64,000 nt of DNA. Source: Aliiruegeria haliotis (GTDB lineage Bacteria > Pseudomonadota > Alphaproteobacteria > Rhodobacterales > Rhodobacteraceae). The position numbers and the translations under genes are program-made. This document shows positions 8,643-18,001 of the stretch, piece by piece; position 1 is the first letter of the stretch, and every line of letters starts with the position of its first letter. The notes under the pieces are model-generated. The model searched no databases. It was not told the DNA's origin and worked only from the letters and a program-made list of their open reading frames with translations. The DNA is taken from positions 124,001 through 188,000 of the forward strand of contig NZ_PVTD01000008.1 in the NCBI RefSeq assembly GCF_003003255.1, in the 5' to 3' direction.

Positions 8643-9403
8643 TTTGGAGAGTCCTTTTCATTGCGTCGGGGAGCAGCCCCGTTCGATTGGGCGTCAGGTG
8701 GCCCTGGGGTTTCGGAATGCGTCCGGCGAAATGCCGGGCCGCGCGTTATCGGGCAACGTCTGGCGTTGCGACCGTGAAAATCCGGGAACATCGACACATG
8801 CGGCAGGCAGTATGCCTGCGTCCGACGCGAGGCGTCGTCGCATGGGGTGTCGTCGCAGCATCTTTGCTGCCTGAACTGGTGGGCAATCCGAACCGGGTCC
8901 TTTGCGGATCCGGCAAGGGTTTCGGAGAAGCGGACGCCGTTGTCCGACCGATAGCCCAAGTAGGAGGCGGGGGAATTCGGCCTGTCAATGCTGCAACGCA
9001 GCTTGACCAGTTCTATAGTGGCGTTCCGGCGCATTTCGCAGCCGGTTGAACGGTTTTTGTGCAACCAGCTAATTGACGAAACTGAGAGTGCACGTGAAGC
9101 GGGCAAGGCTCCGCCCCCAGTCTGGCACATCGCTTGCGGCACAACGTTGGGACGAAACAGTCGGCACTGGAGCTGATCAGGTGGCTGGCCGACCGTCCCT
9201 TCTCCAATTTGGGGTGCCGGATTTCGCACCCCACCGGGCGGGATGAGATCGCGATTCGGGGCTGTATTTCAGGCTGGGCGCGGCTATCTTCGGACCTGCG
9301 CCGATTTGATCCTCAGATTGCGGGCGCATGAACAAATTCTGCTAAAGCGGAGAAAGACGATCTTTCTTCGGAGCATCTGTCGGCGACGCCGAAGGGGGAG
9401 AGA
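8643..9403. other. Long gene-free stretch
   Basis: About 760 bases without a convincing gene. Reading frames here have atypical composition (Arg/Cys/Ser-rich), no ribosome binding sites and no recognisable domain. The part near 8642 should hold the promoter of the FNT-kinase-cynS set, and the part near 9400 that of the downstream small gene. I see no clear repeat or operator. Confidence 0.5.
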
Positions 9404-9751
9404 ATGCACGAACATTCCGGAAGGCGTGCTCCATTGGACGTGGATGTGACAGTCGCGGGGGTGCCGGTCTCGGACATCCAGTTTTCACGCCGGACATTCG
9501 GTGCCTGGCGGCTCTCCTTCGAGGTCCTGCTGGAATCCCGAAGAACAAGTCAGGGTATGGATCTCTGTGCCGATCTGGACCGCGCAGGTCTTGCGGTCCG
9601 GAAAGTGTCCTTTGGCAACAACGGATGCCTCCATTTGATCCTTTCCGATGACGGCTCGGCCGATCCGCACGCGATATCGGACATTTTCGATGAGCATTCA
9701 GCGGTATCGATCCTGCAGTGGACCAACATCGTCAAACGCACGGGTCGCTGA
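9404..9751 (+). CDS. Hypothetical protein, 115 residues
   Basis: Not recognised. The product is soluble, acidic in the middle, without signal peptide or membrane segment, with alternating hydrophobic residues (ADLDRAGLAVRKVSFGNNGC) suggesting beta strands. GGGGGAGAGA directly before the ATG is a strong ribosome binding site and the main reason to believe the gene. It stands alone: the next gene downstream is on the opposite strand and the upstream 760 bases are empty. No function is proposed. Confidence 0.55.
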   Translation: MHEHSGRRAPLDVDVTVAGVPVSDIQFSRRTFGAWRLSFEVLLESRRTSQGMDLCADLDRAGLAVRKVSFGNNGCLHLILSDDGSADPHAISDIFDEHSAVSILQWTNIVKRTGR

Positions 9752-9958
9752 GCCCGGCGCGACACCTGCCATGGCCGACGCGGGCGGGTGTATGAATGGC
9801 ACGGCGTTTTTGCCGTCACCGTACCTGTTGCAACGGGCCGACACGCCAGCGGTCCGTGCAGCAGTTCGGTCCACCGTCGCGCTGGATCCAAGGCAGGTGG
9901 CAGCACGGGACAACACCTGCCCCTTGGCAGATCGCATTTCCGGTCCGCTTGGCGAACA

Positions 9959-10432
9959 TCAAAGGCGAGCAAGCAGGTCCGCCCGTTTCTGATCAAACTC
10001 GGCATCCGTCAGAACCCCCCTGTCCCGAAGCACCCCCAGTTTCTCCAGACTGTCGAAGATCGCGTCTCGGTCGATGGATGATGTTGGCGGTTGGGGCTGG
10101 AATTGATCCATGCGCGGTGTCTCCGGCTCGGGCAGGTCTTGCTGCGATTCCGGGGGCAGGAACACCTGAGCATGCGCCATCGCGCTCGACAGGTCGGCGC
10201 ACAATGCGGCCACGCGGGCGTGGAGTCCAGTGTTGAGGATATCGCCGATCATGGTCTTGCCACCCGTCGACCATTGCCCCTTGCCGCCCAGTTCAACGAG
10301 GTCGAACTGCGCATGGGTGCCGCCGCCCTGACCCAATGCCATCAGGACATGGGTAACCGCGTCAGGGGTGAATCCAAGACGCTCGACGGCATCGTTCACG
10401 ACAGCCTGCCCCACCGGGCTGAGTTGCGGCAT
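9959..10432 (-). CDS. SHOCT domain-containing protein
   Basis: A 157-residue soluble protein whose last 30 residues (about 126-157: AIFDSLEKLGVLRDRGVLTD and on to the end) are a SHOCT domain, a short C-terminal oligomerisation motif with the LxxLxxxGxLTDAEFxxKKxxLL pattern. The first 90 residues are an uncharacterised alpha/beta region, joined by a proline/glutamine-rich linker. The ATG at 10432 has GGGAGCACTCAC upstream; an earlier ATG at 10450 is possible. It lies downstream of the large transglutaminase gene on the same strand but nearly 200 bases away, so co-transcription is uncertain. Confidence 0.75.
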   Translation of the reverse strand: MPQLSPVGQAVVNDAVERLGFTPDAVTHVLMALGQGGGTHAQFDLVELGGKGQWSTGGKTMIGDILNTGLHARVAALCADLSSAMAHAQVFLPPESQQDLPEPETPRMDQFQPQPPTSSIDRDAIFDSLEKLGVLRDRGVLTDAEFDQKRADLLARL

Positions 10433-10623
10433 GTGAGTGCTCCCATCCAAGATACCTGACGAACGTCCGGCTTTCGGGTCCCACTGCCTCTAACACGGTA
10501 CCACGAAAGCCCACAGGGGCGTTTCCAGATGGGCGGGGCTCTGGTTGCTCCCTACGGTCTGCAGAGGTTCCATCATCAAATACGGCGCACATGCTTCAAA
10601 CGCGCCGCGGGCCGAATGCAGGC

Positions 10624-13600
10624 TCACACGAATCGCAAGTCCAGCGTCGCCCGGTTCCAGAAGTTCTTCCGCGGCATGATCGGATCGTATTTGAAGGGTG
10701 TATGCTGTCCTTCCTGGAACCGAACGCGGCGCCGGCCCTCGGCTTCAAGATCGTTGATCGGTCGCGTCTCGTGCGCCCGGCCGCCCTCATGCGCGACGAG
10801 GTACTTCAGTCCACCAACCGCGCGGCCGGCAATCCGGTCGTAGACATCGAAGACAAGCGGTGCATGAGCAGGGATTGTCGGATGCAGCGATGACCACGGC
10901 TGCCAGCTGCGGAAGCGGACACCTGCCACGTATGTGTCCGGCCCGACCTTCTGGAGCGGCACCTCCACCTGGTTGCAGGTGATGACATAGCGACCGCCAA
11001 GGTCACCCTCGACCTTGAGTTCCACCCGTTCCAGCGAGCTGTCCACGTAGCGCGAGGTTCCGCCGCCTGTGGCCTCTTCGCCAAGGACCAGCCATGGCAC
11101 GATGCCATTGCGCAGGGTCAACTTCAAACCTTCGACGGTGGTATGCCCGACTTCGCCGAAACGCATCTCGTATTGCGCGTCGTACCAGTCGGGCCGGAAG
11201 ACGAAGCCATGGGCGCTTCCGAGATCGCTCAGAACCTGGTTGAAATCCTCACGGCAATAGTGCGGCAACAGGAACTTGTCGTGCAGCTCCCTGCCCCAAT
11301 GGACCAGCGGCTCCGTGTAGGGTTTCTCCCAGAACCACGCCAGCAGGGCCCGCATGACAAGCGACTGCGCCATGCTCATCTGCCAGTGCGGTGGCATCTC
11401 AAACCCGCGAAACTCGACCAGTCCTAGCCGCCCGGTGGGGCCGTCGGGAGAGTACATCTTGTCGATGCAGATCTCCGCACGGTGGGTATTTCCCGTCATG
11501 TCCGTCAGCAGATGCCGCAGGATCCTGTCGGCAAGCCAAGGCATCGCCTGCCCCGCGTCCTGTATCCGCGAAAGCTCGCTCAGCGCGATCTCCATTTCAT
11601 AGACCCTGTCCGACAGGCCCTCGTCGAAGCGCGGCGCCTGGCTGGTCGGACCGATGAACGTGCCCGAGAACAGGTAGGACAGCGACGGGTGCCGCTGCCA
11701 GTACCGTATGATCGATCCGACAACATCAGGCCGCCGCAGGAACGGGCTGTCGGCTGGCGTGGCGCCGCCAACAACGATATGGTTGCCGCCGCCCGAGCCG
11801 CTCAGCCGCCCGTCAACCATGAAGGAGAAGCTGTCGAGACCGCATTGCCGGGCTTCCTCGTAGAGCGCCTCATTGATTTCCTTCAGTGATTGCCAGTCCT
11901 TGGCCGGGTGGATGTTGATCTCGATCACCCCGGGGTCTGGCGTGACACGGATGACGTTGAAATTGCCATCGCGAGGCGGCTCGTAGCCTTCGATCCGGAC
12001 CGGCAAGTTCATCGCCTCCGCCGTCTCCTCGACAGCTTCCACCAGGTCGAGGTATTCGTCAGACGACCCCGTGGGTGGCATGAAGACATACAGGACACCG
12101 TTGCGCGGCTCCACTGCCAGTGCCGTGCGGATGGGCATTCCCTCGACCCAATGGCTGTAGCCACCTTCCAGCCAGTCGTCCGAACTCGCGACATCGTGCA
12201 GCCAGACACCCTCGTCGAACTGCTGCGCGGGACCGGGTGCCGCATCCTGCGGGGTCTGCCGGAGCCTCTGCGCCGGTACGGGCTGCGGCGGCAAGCCGTG
12301 GCCGGAGGGCACCGGTGCTGTCGGCCGACCGGGGCCATATCCCGGCCCGAAGAAGGGAGTATCGAGGTACTCACCGGTCTCCGCTCCGGCCACGGCACCC
12401 CGACGAGGCTTGCGGCGCGGAGGCAGCTCCTTGCGCCGCCTCTGCATCGTATCGCGGAAGTATTGCTTGAACTCCTCCGACCTGGAGAGCGAATTCAGCG
12501 GCAGGCGAAATCCTGCCGGACTGTCGCCGGGCAGGAGGAAGAGCTTGTCCCGACGGGTGTTCCATTGATCGGACGTCCAACGGAAGCGGCGGCGCGAACC
12601 GGCCTGTGCCTGCGCCAGTTGGATCGGGATCACGTAGCTGACAGGATTGGCGAGCCCGTTGTTGAGCATCCGCACCAGCCGCGCCCGCTCCTGGGGGTCG
12701 TCTAGCTTGTTGTCCTCGACCGTCACGTTGTCGGGCAGCATCGCTTCCTTGCCCATGAAATGCATCGGGTCCTCATAGACGGGGTGGGCATGCCCATCCT
12801 CGCCAAGATCCAGAGCATAGAGCAGCCGTTCGGAGAAGTCTGCGGCGGTTTCATGCGTGGCGTGGCCGGTGTTCTCGCGTGCAAGGAGGTCGGCATCCGA
12901 CCAGAGCGGACGCCCGTCACCACGCCAGATCAACGAATAGGCCCAGCGCGGCAGAGGTTCACCCGGATACCATTTCCCCTGCCCATGATGCAGCACCCCA
13001 TGCGGCGCAAAACGATCACGCAGCCGGCGCACGAGCCTGTCGGCATAGAGTTGCTTGGTCGGCCCCACGGCTTCAGTCGTCCACTCCGCGCCATCGCGAT
13101 CGATCGCGGAGACAAACGTCGGTTCCCCGCCCATGGTCAGGCGCATGTCCTGGGCCTGTATCTTCTCCTCGACGGCCTGTCCGGCGCGGTCGATCTCCGC
13201 CCATTGTTCAGGGCTCAGCGGACGCGTGACGCGCGGTGGCTCGTCTATACGTTCGACCGACATGTCGAAGCTGAAGGTCACTTCGGCCTGCTCGTGAGCC
13301 CCGGTGATCGCGGCAGCCGACGAGGGCTCGGGGGTTGCTGCCAGCGGTATGTGCCCTTCGCCCGCAAAGAGCCCGGACGTGGGGTCCATACCGACCCAAC
13401 CCGCACCAGGAAGGTACACCTCGCACCATGCATGCAGGTCGGTGAAATCGTTCTCCGGTCCGGCCGGACCCTCTATCGGTTTCTGATCGGCGGTCAGCTG
13501 GATCAGGTACCCCGACACGAACCGCGCGGCGTAACCGGCATCGCGCAGCATTGCCACCATCAGCCAAGCGGAATCCCGGCACGAACCCAATGCCTTGCGA

Positions 13601-14118
13601 ATGGTGTCAGGCGGGTTCTGAACCCCGGGCTCCATCCGGATCGCGTAGTCGATTCGGCTCGCAAGGAAGCTGTTGAGGGCGACAAGCCAGTCATTGGTTG
13701 TACCAGACTGCCGTGGTGCTTCTTCGGCAAAGGCCTGAAACGTCTTCCCGCGCCCGACTTTCCGCAGGTAGGGCCGCAGATCCTTGAGTTGCTCGCTGGT
13801 GTAGGTGAAGGGAACTTCCTGGCAATCCTCTTCGAGAAAGAAGTCGAACGGGTTGATGGCGACCATGTCGGCGACAAGATCAACGGTGACCGAAAACTTC
13901 CGCGTCGGTTTGGGAAAGACCAGCCGCGCGTGCCAGTTGGCATAGGCATCCTGTTGCCAGTTCAGAAAATGCTCCTCTGGCTCGATTCTGAGGCTGTAGC
14001 TCTTGATCGGTGTCCGACTGTGCGGAGCCGGGCGCAGGCGCACCACATGCGGTGCAAGCGTGACGGGTCGATCGTATTCGTAGGTGGTTCGGTGGCTCAA
14101 CGCTACGCTAATGGACAT
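10624..14118 (-). CDS. Transglutaminase-like / DUF2126 protein, 1164 residues
   Basis: A very large two-part protein. Residues 1-about 280 are a bacterial transglutaminase-like (cysteine protease-fold) domain with an N-terminal beta-rich part; the catalytic triad is Cys180 (GSCRDSAW), His229 (DLHAWCEVYL) and Asp245 (GMDPTSG). The remaining ~880 residues are DUF2126, including GGEPTFVS near residue 330 and the glycine-rich DGRLSGSGGGNHIVVGG. There is no signal peptide, so it should be cytoplasmic. In other bacteria this family is found with circularly permuted ATP-grasp and alpha-E proteins and is thought to process peptides; those partners are not next to it here. Length is normal for the family. 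Confidence 0.92.
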   Translation of the reverse strand: MSISVALSHRTTYEYDRPVTLAPHVVRLRPAPHSRTPIKSYSLRIEPEEHFLNWQQDAYANWHARLVFPKPTRKFSVTVDLVADMVAINPFDFFLEEDCQEVPFTYTSEQLKDLRPYLRKVGRGKTFQAFAEEAPRQSGTTNDWLVALNSFLASRIDYAIRMEPGVQNPPDTIRKALGSCRDSAWLMVAMLRDAGYAARFVSGYLIQLTADQKPIEGPAGPENDFTDLHAWCEVYLPGAGWVGMDPTSGLFAGEGHIPLAATPEPSSAAAITGAHEQAEVTFSFDMSVERIDEPPRVTRPLSPEQWAEIDRAGQAVEEKIQAQDMRLTMGGEPTFVSAIDRDGAEWTTEAVGPTKQLYADRLVRRLRDRFAPHGVLHHGQGKWYPGEPLPRWAYSLIWRGDGRPLWSDADLLARENTGHATHETAADFSERLLYALDLGEDGHAHPVYEDPMHFMGKEAMLPDNVTVEDNKLDDPQERARLVRMLNNGLANPVSYVIPIQLAQAQAGSRRRFRWTSDQWNTRRDKLFLLPGDSPAGFRLPLNSLSRSEEFKQYFRDTMQRRRKELPPRRKPRRGAVAGAETGEYLDTPFFGPGYGPGRPTAPVPSGHGLPPQPVPAQRLRQTPQDAAPGPAQQFDEGVWLHDVASSDDWLEGGYSHWVEGMPIRTALAVEPRNGVLYVFMPPTGSSDEYLDLVEAVEETAEAMNLPVRIEGYEPPRDGNFNVIRVTPDPGVIEINIHPAKDWQSLKEINEALYEEARQCGLDSFSFMVDGRLSGSGGGNHIVVGGATPADSPFLRRPDVVGSIIRYWQRHPSLSYLFSGTFIGPTSQAPRFDEGLSDRVYEMEIALSELSRIQDAGQAMPWLADRILRHLLTDMTGNTHRAEICIDKMYSPDGPTGRLGLVEFRGFEMPPHWQMSMAQSLVMRALLAWFWEKPYTEPLVHWGRELHDKFLLPHYCREDFNQVLSDLGSAHGFVFRPDWYDAQYEMRFGEVGHTTVEGLKLTLRNGIVPWLVLGEEATGGGTSRYVDSSLERVELKVEGDLGGRYVITCNQVEVPLQKVGPDTYVAGVRFRSWQPWSSLHPTIPAHAPLVFDVYDRIAGRAVGGLKYLVAHEGGRAHETRPINDLEAEGRRRVRFQEGQHTPFKYDPIMPRKNFWNRATLDLRFV

Positions 14119-14593
14119 TCAGATGCCGCGTCACTCTTGCTGGATCCCCAATAGTCAAGGAATGCTGCTTCAATCGCACCTCGTGGGCGCCTTGTCCCTG
14201 TTTGGCGGGGCGCCTCGACGCAGGTCAACACTTTTCGACGGCATCGCGGGGTTCCAGAGAGCAGCCATGCCCGCAAGATCAAAAAAAGGGCGTTTGGTCG
14301 AAGGCCACCAACGAGACTGCGGCCGACCCCGTGTGGCCGTGTCCAACGCGGCGCATGGAATCCAACAGGCGGGCGCCCTATGGTGCGGCCGAACTCCGGG
14401 TCCTGTTTGGCAATTGTGGAGGCGAACGGTAGGTACTCCTTCCTCGGGGGCGTCCCGCGAAAGGCGTTTTGGCGCATTCAATCGGCAGGTGGCACGCTGT
14501 CGTGCGAGTCTTCCCACCGGCACCGCGGCCGAGCGCAATGGCAGCTTTCTCGGTCAGCGCGCAGTCCGCGCAGCGTTCCCGAGGCATGGATAT
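14119..14593. other. Gene-free stretch
   Basis: About 475 bases between the transglutaminase start and the hairpin beyond the cytochrome gene. Overlapping reading frames exist on both strands but none has a ribosome binding site, a family-like sequence or consistent codon use. It presumably carries the transglutaminase promoter; no operator is evident. Confidence 0.5.
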
Positions 14594-14643
14594 GGGCCGT
14601 CACCTCACTTCTGTAGGCGACGGCCCCATTTTTCTGACGGTTT
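14594..14643 (+). terminator. Hairpin with T-run beside the cytochrome gene
   Basis: An inverted repeat with arms GGGCCGTC (14594-14601) and GACGGCCC (14629-14636), followed on the plus strand by ATTTTT. It lies just beyond the 3' end of the minus-strand cytochrome gene, but the T-run is on the plus strand, so it would stop transcription entering from the left rather than end the cytochrome transcript. On RNA of either strand it could act as a stabilising stem. Confidence 0.4.
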
Positions 14644-15025
14644 ATTCAAACGTGCGGAGATAGGCGATCACGTTGACGATATCCGCATCTTTCCTGAGAC
14701 CGGCAAAGGACATCTTCCCCTTGGGGACCACGTCTTTGGGCTTGGTCAGGTAGGCGGCCATCGTGGCGTCATCCCAGGTCAACCCGCCCTCGGCGAGTTC
14801 CAGAAGGTTGTCCGAGTATTTGAAGCCCTCGACCTGCCCCGCCTGTGCATCCATGATGCCGTTCAGCATGGGCCCTACCTTGTTCTTGGCACCCTCACCA
14901 ACGGCATGGCAGGCCTTGCACTTCTTGAACACCTTTTCGCCCTTGGCAGCATCGCCCTCTGCCAGCGCCGGCATCGCCAGCACAAGGCCCAATGCGGTTG
15001 CGAAACACGCAATCGAAGTCTTCAT
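14642..15025 (-). CDS. Periplasmic class I c-type cytochrome
   Basis: A 127-residue secreted monoheme cytochrome c, cytochrome c2/c550-like. A signal peptide (MKTSIACFATALGLVLAMPA) ends near Ala22, followed by the heme motif CKACH at 36-40 and a C-terminal methionine ligand in KGKMSFAGL. The mature size of about 105 residues fits small soluble electron carriers. GGAAACGAC precedes the ATG at 15025. It lies 52 bases after hemA on the same strand, probably in the same transcript under the Dnr-type box upstream of hemA. Supplying electrons to NirS or NorC is likely (inference from context). Confidence 0.9.
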   Translation of the reverse strand: MKTSIACFATALGLVLAMPALAEGDAAKGEKVFKKCKACHAVGEGAKNKVGPMLNGIMDAQAGQVEGFKYSDNLLELAEGGLTWDDATMAAYLTKPKDVVPKGKMSFAGLRKDADIVNVIAYLRTFE

Positions 15026-15077
15026 GTCGTTTCCTTTCTGTTCATTGCAAAGATCGGTTGTCCGAGTGCGGGCCGCA

Positions 15078-16301
15078 CTATTGAGCGGCCATCGGTACCC
15101 GGGCAAGTTGGCATCTGCCCCACAAACACTGAAGCGCAGCCACCAGCCGGTCGACATCTTCCGGCGTATGTACCGGCGACGGCGTGATGCGCAGGCGTTC
15201 GGTTCCCTTGGGCACGGTCGGATAGTTGATGGGCTGTATGTAGATACCGAACTCGTCGAGAAGGGTGTCCGAAAGGAACTTGCACTTCACCGGATCGCCG
15301 ACGATCACGGGAATGATGTGGCTCGGATTCGGAACATGCGGAATGCCAAGGTCATCCAGCCTGCGACGCACGTCGGCAACGATCTCCTGATGTGCGATGC
15401 GCTCGCCTGTGTTGTCCTTGAGGTGCCGGATTGACGCCGCCGCACCGGCCGCGACCGCGGGCGGCAAGGCCGTCGTGAAAATGAAACCGCTGGCAAAACT
15501 CCTGACGAAATCGCAAAGCTCTTCGGAGGCAGCGATGTACCCGCCCACAACACCGAATGCCTTGCCCAGCGTTCCCTCGATCACCGTCAACCGGTCCATG
15601 AGGCCTTCGCGCTCGGCAATACCACCACCGCGCGGCCCGTAGAGCCCGACGGCATGCACCTCGTCGAGATAGGTCATGGCGCCAAAGCGATCCGCCAGGT
15701 CGCAGATCCCGGCAATCGGGGCGATGTCCCCGTCCATAGAATAGACGCTTTCGAAGGCGATCAGCTTCGGTCGATCCGGATCCGCCGCTGCCAGTTTTGC
15801 CTCCAGGTCCTGAAGGTCGTTGTGCTTCCAGATGACCTTGTCGGCGCGGGAGTGGCGAATCCCCTCGATCATGGAGGCATGGTTCAGGCTGTCCGAAAAC
15901 ACGATGCAACCCGGAATCCGGGACGCCAGGGTTCCAAGCGCCGCCCAGTTGGAAACGTACCCGGATGTGAACACAAGGGCCGATTCCTTCTGGTGGAGGT
16001 CGGCCAGTTCCTGCTCCAGAAGGATATGATCATGGGTGGTGCCAGAGATGTTCCGGGTCCCGCCGGCGCCAGCGCCGCAGCGATCCAGGGCTCCGTGCAT
16101 TGCGGCAATCACCTTGGGATGCTGCCCCATGCCAAGGTAGTCGTTCGAACACCAGATCGTCACGTCATCCCGGTCCGAACCCTGTGTCCGAACCGCGGCC
16201 GGAAACCCACCACGCTTGCGTTGAAGGTCGATGAAAACACGGTAGTTGCCCTCGTCCTTCAGATCGGTGAGCCGCTGCCGAAAGAATGCCTGATAGTCCA
16301 T
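15078..16301 (-). CDS. hemA: 5-aminolevulinate synthase
   Basis: Condenses glycine with succinyl-CoA to 5-aminolevulinate, the first step of tetrapyrrole synthesis by the Shemin pathway. With the ATG at 16301 the product is 407 residues, the length of Rhodobacter HemA, and begins [11 protein letters not shown]. The PLP-binding lysine is in [24 protein letters not shown], just before it, holds the aspartate that contacts the PLP ring nitrogen. The open frame extends further upstream but lacks family sequence. A Crp/Fnr-type box lies 57 bases before the start and a Dnr-like regulator gene is divergent to it. This copy probably raises heme supply during denitrification, when heme c, b, d1 and siroheme are needed. 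Confidence 0.96.
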   Translation of the reverse strand: MDYQAFFRQRLTDLKDEGNYRVFIDLQRKRGGFPAAVRTQGSDRDDVTIWCSNDYLGMGQHPKVIAAMHGALDRCGAGAGGTRNISGTTHDHILLEQELADLHQKESALVFTSGYVSNWAALGTLASRIPGCIVFSDSLNHASMIEGIRHSRADKVIWKHNDLQDLEAKLAAADPDRPKLIAFESVYSMDGDIAPIAGICDLADRFGAMTYLDEVHAVGLYGPRGGGIAEREGLMDRLTVIEGTLGKAFGVVGGYIAASEELCDFVRSFASGFIFTTALPPAVAAGAAASIRHLKDNTGERIAHQEIVADVRRRLDDLGIPHVPNPSHIIPVIVGDPVKCKFLSDTLLDEFGIYIQPINYPTVPKGTERLRITPSPVHTPEDVDRLVAALQCLWGRCQLARVPMAAQ

Positions 16302-16357
16302 CTCGCCACCATCTTCGTTTGTCACGAGAATGCTACGGCCCGACCGGATGGGCTTAC

Positions 16358-16371
16358 ATGACAATAGTCAA
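16358..16371. promoter_or_regulatory. Crp/Fnr (Dnr-type) box upstream of hemA
   Basis: On the minus strand TTGACTATTGTCAT, matching TTGAC-N4-GTCAA with one mismatch at the last base. It sits 57 bases upstream of the hemA start and between hemA and the divergent Dnr-type regulator gene, so it could serve either. It resembles the boxes before norC and nirS. Confidence 0.65.
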
Positions 16372-16504
16372 GTCGCCGGCAGCCGGGTGGCGGATTGTCC
16401 TTTACCGTTCCCAAAAGCTATGATGTGTCCTGCGTCGTGATCCCGGTAGCGGCGAAAACAGCAAACATATCCAGTCTCGCTTCAGTGGCCTGAGGACGAA
16501 ATCC

Positions 16505-17212
16505 ATGACCAACGACAAACACAAAGGCATCGCCCGCGAGTCGCTGCTTCTGAAGAGCCTTCCCGCCGAGTATGTCGATAGGCTTCTCGCGATGTCGAGC
16601 TGGCACAGCTACGACCGTGGCGAAACACTCTTCCTGCACGGCGAAACCGCGCGATCGATTCACATCGTCATCAGCGGCTGGGTCAAACTGTTTCGCGTGG
16701 CCCCCAATGGCGGCGAAACCGTCGTCTCGGTCTTCACCAGGGGGGAGAGCTTCGGCGAGGCGGTTGCGTTTCGCAGTAACAAGTACCCTGTTTCGGCCGA
16801 AGCCGTCACGGCATGCGAGTTGATCCAGATCCCCACCAGCGCGCTGCTTGAAACGATGCGCAAGGACCTGGATGTGAGCGTGTCGATACTCGCCTCCACA
16901 TTTGCCCACCTGCATTCGCTTGTGGATCAGCTCGAACAGCTCAAGGCCCAGACCGGCGCCCAACGGGTGGCCGAGTTCCTGCTGGAGTTCTGCGAGGGCA
17001 GTGCCGACAGCTGCGTGGTCACCCTGCCCTATGACAAGGTGCTGATTGCCGGCCGCCTTGGCATGAAGCCGGAGAGTCTGTCCCGCGCCTTTGCCAAGCT
17101 CAAGCCGATTGGGGTCACGATCAACCGGAACAGCGCGTCGATCGACAGTATCGAGGGGTTGCGTGAGTTCGCCCTGTCGGATCCCGCGAACTCGTGGAAC
17201 AAGGCGCTCTGA
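16505..17212 (+). CDS. dnr: Crp/Fnr family regulator, Dnr type
   Basis: A 235-residue Crp/Fnr transcription factor. Residues about 20-145 are the cyclic-nucleotide-binding-like sensor fold (GETLFLHGETARSIHIVISG), followed by the dimerisation helix and a C-terminal winged helix-turn-helix. The recognition helix KPESLSRAFAKL carries the E--SR pattern that reads TTGA/GTCAA half sites. The N-terminal cysteine cluster of Fnr is absent, so this is not an oxygen-sensing Fe-S Fnr but fits Dnr/NnrR regulators, which respond to NO (family knowledge). GAGGACGAAATCC precedes the ATG. It lies divergently from hemA and beside nor; matching boxes precede hemA, norC and nirS. Confidence 0.88.
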   Translation: MTNDKHKGIARESLLLKSLPAEYVDRLLAMSSWHSYDRGETLFLHGETARSIHIVISGWVKLFRVAPNGGETVVSVFTRGESFGEAVAFRSNKYPVSAEAVTACELIQIPTSALLETMRKDLDVSVSILASTFAHLHSLVDQLEQLKAQTGAQRVAEFLLEFCEGSADSCVVTLPYDKVLIAGRLGMKPESLSRAFAKLKPIGVTINRNSASIDSIEGLREFALSDPANSWNKAL

Positions 17213-17248
17213 CAGGTTCTGTGCCCGCACCTGTCTGAAGCAGTCATG

Positions 17249-17276
17249 CGCCCGGGACGCGTGTTCTCCCGGGGCG
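17249..17276. terminator. Hairpin between convergent dnr and nor-end genes
   Basis: GC-rich inverted repeat CGCCCGGGA (17249-17257) and TCCCGGGGCG (17267-17276, one bulged G) with a 9-base loop, placed between two convergent genes. It lacks a T-run, so it is only a likely bidirectional terminator. Confidence 0.4.
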
Positions 17277-17288
17277 GCAAAAGACCGA

Positions 17289-17672
17289 TCAGGCGGCGGG
17301 CCTGCGATTACTCTTGTCGACGAAACGCACCACCGCAAGCCAGAAGCCCAGCCGCACGCTCATCGCGATCAGGGTCCGCATCTCCCAGGCTACGCCGGCG
17401 ATGATCATGGCGACAAGTACGCCAAGCATAAGCGCGATCGCGACTGCAACCATGGTTGCGAGAGCGGACGCCCAGCGCCGGCGAAGCGCGATTCCGGCGC
17501 CGGCAACCATGTACGCCAGACCCGAGAGCGCGTTGAACCAGACCACGGGTAACACTATGTCCCCAGCCGCCGCGCGAACCGATTGCGGTCCCCACAGCAC
17601 GGTACCGCCTGACAAGAAGGTCAAGGCGCCAAAGGCCATTGCCGCCACTCCGATCAGAATGTGCCAACGCAT
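17289..17672 (-). CDS. Small membrane protein at the end of the nor operon
   Basis: A 127-residue integral membrane protein with about four hydrophobic helices (ILIGVAAMAFGALTFLSGG, VVWFNALSGLAYMVAGAGIA, MVAVAIALMLGVLVAMIIAG) and a basic C-terminus. TGGGGAGA before the ATG at 17672 is a strong ribosome binding site. No characterised family is recognised. It is the last gene of the minus-strand norCBQDEF set, about 50 bases after norF, so it probably shares the nor transcript and could assist NO reductase assembly or metal supply (inference). Confidence 0.75.
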   Translation of the reverse strand: MRWHILIGVAAMAFGALTFLSGGTVLWGPQSVRAAAGDIVLPVVWFNALSGLAYMVAGAGIALRRRWASALATMVAVAIALMLGVLVAMIIAGVAWEMRTLIAMSVRLGFWLAVVRFVDKSNRRPAA

Positions 17673-17722
17673 GTTCGTCTCCCCAATTTCACCCGGAAGA
17701 AATCTGCCCCCCCGGGCTCGTT

Positions 17723-17995
17723 TCAGGTCGTGACCGCAGGGATCAGGTAGAGCCCGAGCAGAAGAAGGCAGTAGATCCCCAAAACCAGGTTGAATCCTCG
17801 CCTCCATGACGGCGCCTGCCAGAGACCGAGATACCGGGACAGGATCACGCGCGCCTTCATCCAGGAGAACAGCAAAATGCCCACGCCAACTGTCGCGGGT
17901 GCCACGCCTTGGGAGACCAGCGCGGCAATGACGGTCGAGCCGCCACTCAGAAGCAGGAGCGCCAACCAGGCGCGGGTGAGCGGGTTCATTGCCAC
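17723..17995 (-). CDS. norF: NorF, small membrane protein of NO reductase operon
   Basis: A 90-residue membrane protein with about three helices (AWLALLLLSGGSTVIAALV, VGVGILLFSWMKARVILSRY, GFNLVLGIYCLLLLGLYLI). It resembles the cytochrome c oxidase subunit IV-like NorF proteins of Paracoccus. NorE and NorF are not subunits of the purified enzyme but are needed for full NO reductase activity. It follows norE by 6 bases, giving the canonical norCBQDEF order. The assignment rests on position, size and topology more than on a distinctive motif. Confidence 0.8.
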   Translation of the reverse strand: MAMNPLTRAWLALLLLSGGSTVIAALVSQGVAPATVGVGILLFSWMKARVILSRYLGLWQAPSWRRGFNLVLGIYCLLLLGLYLIPAVTT

Positions 17996-18001
17996 GCGGC
18001 C

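Noticed and set aside
8630-9229. 199-codon minus-strand ORF before the FNT channel gene
   Set aside because: Arg/Cys/Ser-rich composition, overlaps the channel start, no ribosome binding site; resembles non-coding DNA.
14170-14538. Minus-strand ORF of 122 codons between the transglutaminase and cytochrome genes
   Set aside because: No ribosome binding site, no family features and competing frames of equal quality.
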